Source: UBA8437 sp003445035
GTDB taxonomy: Bacteria > Planctomycetota > Planctomycetia > Planctomycetales > Planctomycetaceae
NCBI GenBank assembly: GCA_937901285.1
Contig: CALCHI010000004.1
Span: 1-5,742, forward strand
Reading direction: 5' to 3'
Length of the DNA stretch: 5,742 bases
The notes beneath the pieces are model-generated. The model worked only from the letters and a program-made list of their open reading frames with translations. It searched no databases and had not been told where the DNA came from. The position numbers and the translations under genes are program-made. Each line of letters opens with the position of its first letter. The first letter of the stretch is position 1. This document shows, in pieces, positions 1-5,742 of this stretch.

Positions 1-1
1 C

Positions 2-1120
2 ATGACACACCGCTTCATTCCCCGGCCGTTGGTTCTCATGTTGCTGGCGGTTTTGCTTTCGGCGACACCGGGGATCTGGATGTCGGTGGCCCGAGCCGAA
101 TCCGCTTCGTGGCTGTTCGCTTCGTTGCTGCGGGAAAAGAAGATCCTGACCTACATGCGGATGCCGGTTTCGGGAAAGCTGGTGCGATTGGACGAGATCT
201 CGACACCGGCCGAGCCGGCCCAGATGAACGTGTCGCCGGATCGGCGGACGCTGTTCGTATCGTTCCGCTCGACCGGGCAACTGGCCAGTTTTCGGATCAA
301 TCCCGCCAACGGACGGTTGACGGCTCTGAGCGTGGTGGCCGGAGGCGAGGATCCGGCGTTCATGCAACCGGATTCGTCTGGCCGGTTCCTGATTTCGGCC
401 TACTACATCTCGAACAAGGTGACGGTTCACCGCCTCGACAGGCAGGGGCGAATCTCCGAACAGCCGCTGCAGACAATTCCGACAGCGGAAAAGGCACACG
501 GAGTAGCGATCGATTCGAAGGACCGATTCGTTTTTGTTCCACATACGGGTGGAAATCGCATCCATCAATTTGCCTTCGACCGGACCAGGGGGATTCTGAA
601 GGCCCTGGATCCGCCATTCGTGGCCCGACCCAAGGGCGAACATCCTCGCCACATCGTGATGCATCCGAGCGATCGCTGGGCCTACACGAGCAACGAGGCC
701 GGAGATTCCCTGGGCGTGTATTCGGTGGACACGAAAACCGGTGGGTTGAAGTCGATCCAGACTCTCAGCAGCCTGCCCGCGGACTTCAACAAGGGGGCCA
801 ATGCCACGGCAAGATGCGAGATGTCCCCCAACGGGCGATTCGTTTACGTGGCCAATCGGGGGCACGAGAGCATCGCCTGTTATGCTGTCAACCAGAAGAC
901 AGGTCGTGCCACATCGCTGGGCCAGGTGCCGACAGAAAAGACGCCCCGGTCCTTCACGATCGATCCGACGGGTCGTTACCTGTACGCCGCGGGTGAGTCC
1001 AGCGGACGAATCGCGTCGTTCCGAATTCTCGACGACGGGCTGCTCGAGCGATTTGCGACCGACGAGGCCGGGCCGGTGGCGTGGTGGGTGATCGCGGTGG
1101 ACACACCGCTGCCAAAGTGA
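2..1120 (+). CDS. Exported lactonase-family seven-bladed beta-propeller protein
   Basis: The 372-residue product matches the lactonase / 6-phosphogluconolactonase (Pgl-type) propeller family in length and motif pattern. Residues 1-32 form a signal peptide: basic start, hydrophobic stretch from about residue 9 to 21, and an A-R-A site before E33. Seven blade-like strands follow, starting near residues 35, 78, 122, 171, 221, 275 and 321. Most carry the family pattern of P-x-G/D-R followed by aromatic strands and an S/A-x-F/Y-x-[VIL] end. Family hallmarks include HPRH at 214-217, S-N-E at 230-232, SPNGRFVYVANR at 275-286 and TPRSF at 314-318. H166, R216, E232 and R316 lie in the motifs where this fold keeps its proposed active-site residues; this placement is from memory of the family. 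A cytoplasmic pentose-phosphate role does not fit an exported protein, so the substrate is unknown. It may hydrolyse an extracytoplasmic lactone or be a non-enzymatic propeller. The ATG is at the window edge, so a start further upstream cannot be excluded. The stop is TGA at 1118-1120, convergent with the next gene. Confidence 0.9.
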   Translation: MTHRFIPRPLVLMLLAVLLSATPGIWMSVARAESASWLFASLLREKKILTYMRMPVSGKLVRLDEISTPAEPAQMNVSPDRRTLFVSFRSTGQLASFRINPANGRLTALSVVAGGEDPAFMQPDSSGRFLISAYYISNKVTVHRLDRQGRISEQPLQTIPTAEKAHGVAIDSKDRFVFVPHTGGNRIHQFAFDRTRGILKALDPPFVARPKGEHPRHIVMHPSDRWAYTSNEAGDSLGVYSVDTKTGGLKSIQTLSSLPADFNKGANATARCEMSPNGRFVYVANRGHESIACYAVNQKTGRATSLGQVPTEKTPRSFTIDPTGRYLYAAGESSGRIASFRILDDGLLERFATDEAGPVAWWVIAVDTPLPK

Positions 1121-1151
1121 GTCGGGCCGACGGAAACCCGGTCACTCATTT
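1118..1151. terminator. Candidate hairpin between convergent genes
   Basis: TGAGT at 1118-1122 can pair with ACTCA at 1144-1148. Stacked inside it, CGGG at 1123-1126 can pair with CCCG at 1137-1140, leaving a 3-base bulge (1141-1143) and a 10-base loop. Both stop codons fall within or beside the outer arms, so the element covers the whole gap between the convergent genes. Only three T residues follow on the plus strand and there is no T tract on the minus strand. It is therefore a weak intrinsic terminator at best, possibly used in both directions. Confidence 0.3.
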
Positions 1152-1324
1152 CGTGGTTTCCTCATGGCCGCCGTCAGCACCATCGCGCCAAGCCAGACCA
1201 TGATCATCCCGGTCCAGCCCGATGCACCGCCGACCAGGACTTCGAGAACGAGGGCAATTGCCCCGCCCCCGATCAGAAAGTAGGCCACCGCGTAGTTCCA
1301 GAACAACGGGTCCGTGTGTTTCAC
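1142..1324 (-). CDS. Small two-helix membrane protein, function unknown
   Basis: This is a 60-residue protein that I do not recognise. It has two clear hydrophobic segments, about residues 10-31 (ending ALVLEVLVGG) and 37-54 (WTGMIMVWLGAMVLTAAM), separated by a short glycine-rich turn. A basic tail (R-K-P-R) follows. With K2 at the front, the positive-inside rule suggests a hairpin with both ends in the cytoplasm. The start is GTG at 1322-1324 and there is no ATG, GTG or TTG in frame just upstream. A GGGG stretch about 10 bases before the start is the only ribosome-site candidate. It lies 19 bases downstream of the DUF1501 stop on the same strand, so the two are probably co-transcribed. The filling of the gap between genes and the well-formed helices argue that it is real. 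A chance reading frame is still possible, because GC-rich DNA readily gives short hydrophobic frames. Confidence 0.62.
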   Translation of the reverse strand: MKHTDPLFWNYAVAYFLIGGGAIALVLEVLVGGASGWTGMIMVWLGAMVLTAAMRKPRNE

Positions 1325-1343
1325 CGCTCGTGCCCCGTGATGG

Positions 1344-2804
1344 TCAACTGAACAGGCGGGTCAATGGACGTCCCTTTTCGACCAGGGGGGTCGGGCGGTC
1401 CTGGGCATCGGGGATCCGCGTGTCGGGCGGAATGCCCAGCGAGTGGTAGACGGTCGCAGCGAGGTCACCCGGAGTCACCGGAAGCTCGGCGGGATAGGCC
1501 GAGTGCTTGTCGGAGACGCCGTGGATCAGTCCGCCCTGAACGCCGGCCCCCGCCAACAGCATCGGGAAGCAGTATGACCAGTGGTCGCGGCCGTCCTGGG
1601 AACCCCGGTTCTCGAACTTCGGCGTGCGGCCCATCTCGCCACCGGTGATCACCAGCACCTCGTCGAGCAGGCCGGTCTGACCCATGTCGTCCAGGAGTGC
1701 CGAGAGCCCGACATCGAGTCCCGGAAGCAGGTGGTCGCGATTGATGCGGGTCAGCTTGCGGTGGCTGTCCCAACTGGTCGTGTCATCACCGCGTACGGTC
1801 ATGTCCCAGCCGACGGTGACAAAGCGTGCTCCCGATTCGATCAGCCGCCGCGCCATCACCAGGGACTGGCCGAAGAGATTTCGGCCGTAGGTGTCCCGCA
1901 GCTTGTCGGGTTCCTGTCGGATGTCAAAGGCCCGGGCGATGTCGCTGGAATGAATCAGCCCGAGGGCCTGTTGTTGCTGTGCGGTATAGGTGCGGGTGGC
2001 TGGAGAGGAGTCGAGTTCGCGGCGACGTGATTCGAGTTGGGTGAGCAATCGTTGCCGCGTGTTGAGCCGGTCGAGCGTGATGCCGGGAAGCGGGTCGAGG
2101 CCGGTGAGTCGGAAGTCGAGTTCCTTGTCGGTGCAGTCACGAAAAAACGGGTTGTCTTGCGGATGCTGTTTGGGGATGGCGGTGGCCATCGGGTCATATG
2201 CCTTGCCCAGCCAGCCGGCGTACTGGCCGTTGATGTCGTAACCGGCGTAATGACCCAGTCGTTGGGGCAGGTAGATGTACGGCGGGAAGTCGAGTTGGCC
2301 TGTCGGAGACGCCTGGTGGTCGAGGTAGGAGATGACCGAGCCGAATGCGGGCCAGTCGACATTGGTGGCCGCCACGTTGGCGGCTCCCCGGTTGGCCGGT
2401 GGGATGGTGTGGCCGGTCTGAATGAAGTGAGTGCCGTTGTGGTCATTCTGCGGGTGCGTGACCGTGCGAATGGTGGCGTAACGATCGGATCGGGCCGCCA
2501 GGCGTGGCAGGTGTTCGCAGATCCTCAGTCCGGGTGTCACGGCATCGATCGGCCGGAACGGACCGCCATAAGCCCGGGGAATGTCGGGCTTCATGTCGAA
2601 GGTGTCAAGCTGGCTGGGGCCGCCATAGAGAAAGACGAACAGCACGGCCTTGGCCTTGCCACCGGTGCCGTTGTTCCCCGTCGATTCGGCCGCCCGGGCC
2701 AGTGCCGAGTGAACACCAAACAGGCCGGCACCACCGATCTGCAGCCATTCGCGGCGGTGCAACCCCTGGCAGGTGCGACGAGGATTTCCGAGTACGGTCA
2801 GCAT
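1344..2804 (-). CDS. DUF1501 domain-containing protein (sulfatase-like fold, Tat-type leader)
   Basis: This complete 486-residue protein belongs to the DUF1501 family, which is greatly expanded in planctomycetes and related to the alkaline phosphatase/sulfatase superfamily. The leader holds a twin-arginine motif, R17-R18-E-W-L-Q-I, followed by a G/A-rich hydrophobic stretch (24-37), as expected for Tat export. Family motifs occur in order: LYGGPSQLDTFDMKP at 59-73, the DHNGTHFIQTGH segment at 121-132, SGARFVTVGWD at 324-334, WDSH at 345-348, GGEMGRTPK at 388-396, GRDHW at 405-409 and the late P-G-D-L-A-A-T block at 445-451. Several conserved Asp and His residues could bind metal by analogy with the superfamily, but no reaction is established for DUF1501. 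In many planctomycetes such genes sit beside DUF1549/DUF1553 (Planctomycete cytochrome C) genes; none is in this window. The start is ATG at 2802-2804. No Shine-Dalgarno sequence is visible before it, which is common in this phylum. Nothing appears truncated or frameshifted. Confidence 0.95.
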   Translation of the reverse strand: MLTVLGNPRRTCQGLHRREWLQIGGAGLFGVHSALARAAESTGNNGTGGKAKAVLFVFLYGGPSQLDTFDMKPDIPRAYGGPFRPIDAVTPGLRICEHLPRLAARSDRYATIRTVTHPQNDHNGTHFIQTGHTIPPANRGAANVAATNVDWPAFGSVISYLDHQASPTGQLDFPPYIYLPQRLGHYAGYDINGQYAGWLGKAYDPMATAIPKQHPQDNPFFRDCTDKELDFRLTGLDPLPGITLDRLNTRQRLLTQLESRRRELDSSPATRTYTAQQQQALGLIHSSDIARAFDIRQEPDKLRDTYGRNLFGQSLVMARRLIESGARFVTVGWDMTVRGDDTTSWDSHRKLTRINRDHLLPGLDVGLSALLDDMGQTGLLDEVLVITGGEMGRTPKFENRGSQDGRDHWSYCFPMLLAGAGVQGGLIHGVSDKHSAYPAELPVTPGDLAATVYHSLGIPPDTRIPDAQDRPTPLVEKGRPLTRLFS

Positions 2805-2856
2805 GGGGCGGTGATCGTCGGGAGACGTTTGTACGAGGTTAGTCTACCTTCGCTTG

Positions 2857-2872
2857 ACTGGCTAAGGCCAGT
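2857..2872. repeat. Perfect 6-bp inverted repeat in the divergent intergenic region
   Basis: ACTGGC (2857-2862) and GCCAGT (2867-2872) are exact inverted copies around a TAAG spacer, extendable by one G-T wobble pair. No plus-strand gene ends just upstream, so a terminator role is unlikely. A regulator-binding site for one or both divergent genes, or an RNA hairpin in the DUF1501 leader, fits the position better. The arms are short enough to occur by chance. Confidence 0.35.
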
Positions 2873-2967
2873 TTCACCGGAGGGCAACCGTGGGAAGGAG
2901 TCGGCACGAGGTGAATGCTCGGCCGCGGGGTCGTACACTGAAGGCCGACGTGATCAATCTCGTTGAT

Positions 2968-2973
2968 GGAGAA
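2968..2973 (+). promoter_or_regulatory. Shine-Dalgarno site that favours the GTG start
   Basis: GGAGAA at 2968-2973 is a good ribosome-binding sequence. GGAG ends 8 bases before the GTG at 2980 but 17 bases before the ATG at 2989. Standard spacing therefore selects the GTG, adding three residues to the protein. Confidence 0.5.
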
Positions 2974-2979
2974 TCCGCC

Positions 2980-5742
2980 GTGAATCATATGCCTGGGCGA
3001 ATCCTGCCGGTGTGGGTCGTGGTGGGTCTCGCGATGGTGCCGACGACGTTCGCCACCGGTGGCGAACCCGGTCGGTTCGTCGACGAGACGTTCGAGCAGT
3101 TTTCCGCCGGGCGACTGGGTGGTGGTGGGTTCAACTTGTACGTCGCCCGCGACGGCACCGTGCGGACGATCAATCGTTTCGATCTCAACAGCGACGGCCA
3201 CCTGGACCTCGTGTTCAACTGCACTCACGACACTTACCAGATGCTGCCGGCCACGGTGGGCATGGTCGACGACAAATCCGCGGGTATGAGTCGCGACTTG
3301 CCGGTTGAAGGTTCACAGCGGGTGGTCCTGGGCGACCTGAACAAGGACGGTCACCTGGATGCGGTGTTCTGCCCCAACGCGATCGGTGTGCACCACCCCC
3401 GACGCTTCCTCTCGATTGCCTGGGGAGGACCGTCAGGCTGGTCGGGACGGCGAGTCACCAGTGCGCTGCCGATGAACGCCGCCGCCAGCGTTCGCATTGT
3501 CGATCTGAATCACGACGGCTGGGCGGACATTGCGGTGCTGGGCGGGGGTCGCTGGCGAATCGCTCAGCCCGCCGGGCGAATCATTCGTGTGTTCCATGGC
3601 AGCAGCCGAGGCTACTCGGCGGCCGGATTCACGGACCTGGGCGTCGAGAAGGCTGTCGAGATTGCCGCGGCGGACTTTGACCGCGATGGGTCCGACGACC
3701 TGGCGGTCCTCAGGGCCGATGGGCAGGTGACCGTGTTCTGGTCCGAGACACAACGACAGGACGTCCATCTGCCAGGAAACGTGGGGCTGTGCGTGGCCGG
3801 GGGAGATGTGGATGGAGATGGGCGATCGGACCTGGTTGTCGGAACTTCGGGAGAGACATTGTGGGCGGTGCGTTCGGGTGGCAAGCGAAAATGGCTTCCG
3901 CCCGAGTCGTATTCGGCGCATGCCGCTTCACAGGTTGTCGTGGGACGTGTCGATGGAGACAACGTTCCCGATCTCGTACTGACACGCTTCATTTCAGCAC
4001 GGGCGGCGGGTGGTGAGCAGGCCGGGGCCGGGCAGGGGGCTCGAGACGGGGTGATTGTGCTGTGGGGGCGTTCGTCCGGGACGAAGGGCCCCCTGTTCTC
4101 ACGGGATCGGCAACTGAGGTTGGCCGCGCCCGCAGCGGCGGCCTCGGCGATCGGCGACCTGGATGGAGACGGGCACACCGACCTCGCCGTCGCGGTTCAC
4201 CAGGCCAACGGGACCTTCAATGGCAAGTCACGGGCCTGGCTGGGAGACGGAAAACGGGGCTTCAGAGAAATCGCGGGTGGCTTCCGTACGTCCGGGACCA
4301 CCGATGTAGCGATTGCCCCGGCGAACAAGCCCGGAAGCCGAGGGCGGGTTGTGTTCTGCAACAGCATCGGCGGGCGGTACGACGAAGCGGTGCCGGTTCA
4401 TGTTTATTGGGGCGGACGGGACGGTTTTGACCCGGAGCGGGTCTGGAAGATTCCCTTTCAGAGTGGTTACGAGTCGAGTGCGGCTGACCTGAACGCGGAT
4501 GGCCACGTCGATCTTGTGCTGCTCAATTCTGGGCACTCGCACACCGATACGCCCGGAAAAAACACGCTGGGGGTCAATATCTTCTGGGGTGGCAAGAACG
4601 GTTACGATCTGGAGAAGCGTCGCTCGGTGATTCACGAGCACTACCTCGGCACCAGCAGCGTGGCTGATCTGGATCGTGACGGATGGCTCGACCTCGTTCT
4701 CGAGGCGTTTGCTCCCGAAGGGCCGGGTCAGGTCGACCAGTTGTTCGTCTATTACGGTTCTGCCAAGGGGTATGGCCACGGTCGCCGGGTGCAGTTCGAC
4801 AAGCCTGGGTACTCTCAGGAGCACGTCGTCGCCGATCTCAACGACGACGGCTGGCTGGATATTGCTCACGGTTCGCGGTCTCAGCACACCATCCGGATCT
4901 TGTGGGGACAACGTGACGGATTTTCTGTCGAACGGTCGTCGCTGCTCAACCTGGCCGGGGTGCTGGGCATGAGTGCTGCCGACTTGGACGGGGACGGCCA
5001 GGTTGACCTGTTCGCCGGAACCTATGCCGACCCGGTGTCGGTCATCCGTGACATGGGCAGTCGCATTTTCTGGGGCGATCGCCGCCGAGGCTTCCAGCAG
5101 TCGAATTCGCAGTGGCTACCCGGCTTCTCGCCGCTGGGGCGGACGATTGCCGATTTCGATGGTGACGGCCATCTCGATATTTTTTCACCCCAGCACAGCG
5201 GCGAACTGACCCGTGAGGATCTGGCCTGCCACATCTATTGGGGTTCTGCCACGGGGTTTCACACCCGCCGCCGTTCGACGCTGATCTGCGATTCGGTTAA
5301 TGACTCGCTGGCGGGCGACTTCAATGGCGATGGCCTGATCGACCTGGCCGTTGCCTGTCATACCCGGCACGGCAATCACCGGGCCTTCTCACGTGTCTTC
5401 TACAACGACGGGCACCGCTTCCGGAACCCGCGGATGACTCGACTGCCGACCAACGGAACCCACCTGATGTGGGCCCTGGATATTGGCAATGTGATGGATC
5501 GGAGTTACCGCGAGACGTTTGAGTCGCGGACGCTGGAGTGGGACGGAGAAGCCAGACGCGGCCGGGTGCGGGTCGAGGCGGATGTGCCCCGGGGTGGCGG
5601 ACTGTCGATCGCGGTGAGGGCGGCCGCGGCCAGGAAACAACTGGCCTCACGTCCGTGGCAGGCGGTCGGTGGCAGGAAGTTCACACTGTTGCCCGGGGAT
5701 CGTGTTCTGCAGTACCGTGCCACGTTCAGTTCCGATAATGGC
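2980..5742 (+). CDS. Secreted FG-GAP/VCBS repeat protein, 3' end outside the window
   Basis: An open frame runs for 921 codons to the right edge with no stop. I start it at GTG 2980 because of the ribosome site at 2968; ATG 2989 is the alternative, and GTG 2950 is a less likely longer one. Residues 1-25 look like a signal peptide: R7, hydrophobic 8-20, and T-F-A before T26. The body is built of FG-GAP/VCBS units with calcium-loop motifs D-x-[DN]-x-D-G-x-x-D starting at residues 68, 119, 175, 232, 276, 393, 503, 563, 619, 668, 725 and 780. Degenerate copies lie at 323 and about 446. An aromatic-W-G-x-x-x-G-[FY] strand recurs between loops, with W at 477, 536, 642, 698 and 754. Spacing of 44-70 residues is one propeller blade. 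From about residue 835 a different, strand-rich domain begins and is cut off at the edge. Such proteins resemble the integrin alpha head in fold. A calcium-stabilised extracellular or surface binding role is likely, but the ligand is unknown. It is divergent from DUF1501. Confidence 0.93.
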   Translation, partial: MNHMPGRILPVWVVVGLAMVPTTFATGGEPGRFVDETFEQFSAGRLGGGGFNLYVARDGTVRTINRFDLNSDGHLDLVFNCTHDTYQMLPATVGMVDDKSAGMSRDLPVEGSQRVVLGDLNKDGHLDAVFCPNAIGVHHPRRFLSIAWGGPSGWSGRRVTSALPMNAAASVRIVDLNHDGWADIAVLGGGRWRIAQPAGRIIRVFHGSSRGYSAAGFTDLGVEKAVEIAAADFDRDGSDDLAVLRADGQVTVFWSETQRQDVHLPGNVGLCVAGGDVDGDGRSDLVVGTSGETLWAVRSGGKRKWLPPESYSAHAASQVVVGRVDGDNVPDLVLTRFISARAAGGEQAGAGQGARDGVIVLWGRSSGTKGPLFSRDRQLRLAAPAAAASAIGDLDGDGHTDLAVAVHQANGTFNGKSRAWLGDGKRGFREIAGGFRTSGTTDVAIAPANKPGSRGRVVFCNSIGGRYDEAVPVHVYWGGRDGFDPERVWKIPFQSGYESSAADLNADGHVDLVLLNSGHSHTDTPGKNTLGVNIFWGGKNGYDLEKRRSVIHEHYLGTSSVADLDRDGWLDLVLEAFAPEGPGQVDQLFVYYGSAKGYGHGRRVQFDKPGYSQEHVVADLNDDGWLDIAHGSRSQHTIRILWGQRDGFSVERSSLLNLAGVLGMSAADLDGDGQVDLFAGTYADPVSVIRDMGSRIFWGDRRRGFQQSNSQWLPGFSPLGRTIADFDGDGHLDIFSPQHSGELTREDLACHIYWGSATGFHTRRRSTLICDSVNDSLAGDFNGDGLIDLAVACHTRHGNHRAFSRVFYNDGHRFRNPRMTRLPTNGTHLMWALDIGNVMDRSYRETFESRTLEWDGEARRGRVRVEADVPRGGGLSIAVRAAAARKQLASRPWQAVGGRKFTLLPGDRVLQYRATFSSDNG
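3178..5364 (+). repeat. Protein-level tandem repeat array: 14 FG-GAP/VCBS units
   Basis: Twelve intact calcium loops are encoded, with the first Asp codons at 3181, 3334, 3502, 3673, 3805, 4156, 4486, 4666, 4834, 4981, 5152 and 5317. A degenerate loop at about 3946 reads R-V-D-G-D-N-V-P-D, so its first Asp is lost. At about 4315 the unit keeps its flanking strands but the loop is replaced by APANKPGSRGR. DNA copies of the loops are clearly diverged, so this is an old protein repeat and not a recent DNA tandem duplication. Confidence 0.85.
5482..5742 (+). other. Start of a C-terminal non-propeller domain, truncated by the window edge
   Basis: After the last blade (residues 780 to about 830), the frame loses the calcium-loop and W-G motifs. 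It enters an alternating-strand region from about residue 835, with segments such as TLEWDGEARRG, RVRVEADVPRG and LQYRATFSSDNG. The pattern suggests a beta-sandwich, perhaps a carbohydrate-binding or discoidin-like fold. Only about 85 residues are visible, so no family can be assigned with certainty. Confidence 0.45.

Larger units (their letters stand above)
2805..2979. promoter_or_regulatory. Divergent intergenic region expected to hold two promoters
   Basis: These 175 bases separate the divergently transcribed DUF1501 gene and the FG-GAP protein gene, so both promoters should lie here. On the plus strand TACACT at 2934-2939 is a fair -10 match, but no good -35 lies 16-18 bases upstream. On the minus strand TAGACT (complement of 2842-2847) is a similarly weak -10 candidate. 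I see no coding signal on either strand that belongs to a real gene. Confidence 0.45.

Noticed and set aside
109..996. A 295-codon plus-strand open frame inside the lactonase-type gene
   Set aside because: It is another frame of a well-supported gene. The product is rich in Arg, Gly, Asp and Ser with no ordered motifs, typical of a shadow frame.
1465..2446. Other-frame minus-strand frames (1465-1773 and 1955-2446) within DUF1501, suggesting possible frameshifts
   Set aside because: The DUF1501 frame is continuous from leader to final motif with all expected blocks in order, so no frameshift is needed.
2854..2859. TTGACT as a plus-strand -35 box
   Set aside because: No acceptable -10 hexamer lies 16-18 bases downstream (the sequence there is GC-rich), and the hexamer overlaps the inverted repeat.
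2037..2966. A 309-codon plus-strand open frame opposite the DUF1501 gene
   Set aside because: It lies antisense to a gene with unmistakable family motifs, and its translation shows no recognisable domain. Long antisense frames are expected opposite GC-rich genes.
3433..4178. Several overlapping minus-strand frames of 90-190 codons
   Set aside because: They overlap each other and the FG-GAP gene, have biased Arg/Pro/Ser composition and lack plausible starts or family motifs.
4228..4911. A 227-codon minus-strand frame with recurring I-G/S-D/H type segments
   Set aside because: The apparent repeats are the reverse complement of the FG-GAP loops on the plus strand. No independent coding evidence exists.
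3178..5364. A possible DNA-level tandem repeat or CRISPR-like array
   Set aside because: The periodicity is at protein level, unit lengths vary from 44 to 70 codons, and the DNA copies are diverged. There are no identical short repeats with unique spacers.

Overview
The window reads as a piece of a GC-rich planctomycete-type chromosome. The basis is the protein families present, not a marker gene: a DUF1501 (sulfatase-like, Tat-type leader) protein, an exported seven-bladed lactonase-type propeller protein, and a very large secreted FG-GAP/VCBS repeat protein. This combination is characteristic of Planctomycetota such as the Pirellulales and Planctomycetales. There are no RNA genes, mobile elements, CRISPR arrays or phage genes that I can support.

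Layout. (1) Positions 2-1120, plus strand: exported lactonase-family beta-propeller protein. The first base of the window directly precedes its ATG, so its upstream region is not visible. (2) Positions 1142-1324, minus strand: a 60-residue two-helix membrane protein of unknown function with a GTG start. (3) Positions 1344-2804, minus strand: a complete DUF1501 protein, 19 bases upstream of gene 2 and probably its operon partner. (4) Positions 2805-2979: divergent intergenic region with a perfect 6-bp inverted repeat. (5) From about 2980 to the right edge, plus strand: the first 921 codons of an open-ended secreted FG-GAP/VCBS protein. It has 12 intact calcium-loop motifs plus two degenerate ones at the expected spacing, 14 units in total, which would suit two seven-bladed propellers. 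A different C-terminal domain is entered at the right edge.

Gene organisation is a convergent pair on the left (stops 21 bases apart, over a candidate hairpin) and a divergent pair in the middle. The three large proteins all appear to leave the cytoplasm, and two are propellers, so the neighbourhood looks like exported or envelope-associated functions. Nothing in the sequence ties them into one pathway. I see no clear sign of a new multi-gene system. The points most worth checking are the tandem-propeller architecture, the conserved-looking small membrane protein next to DUF1501, and the exported lactonase-type protein.
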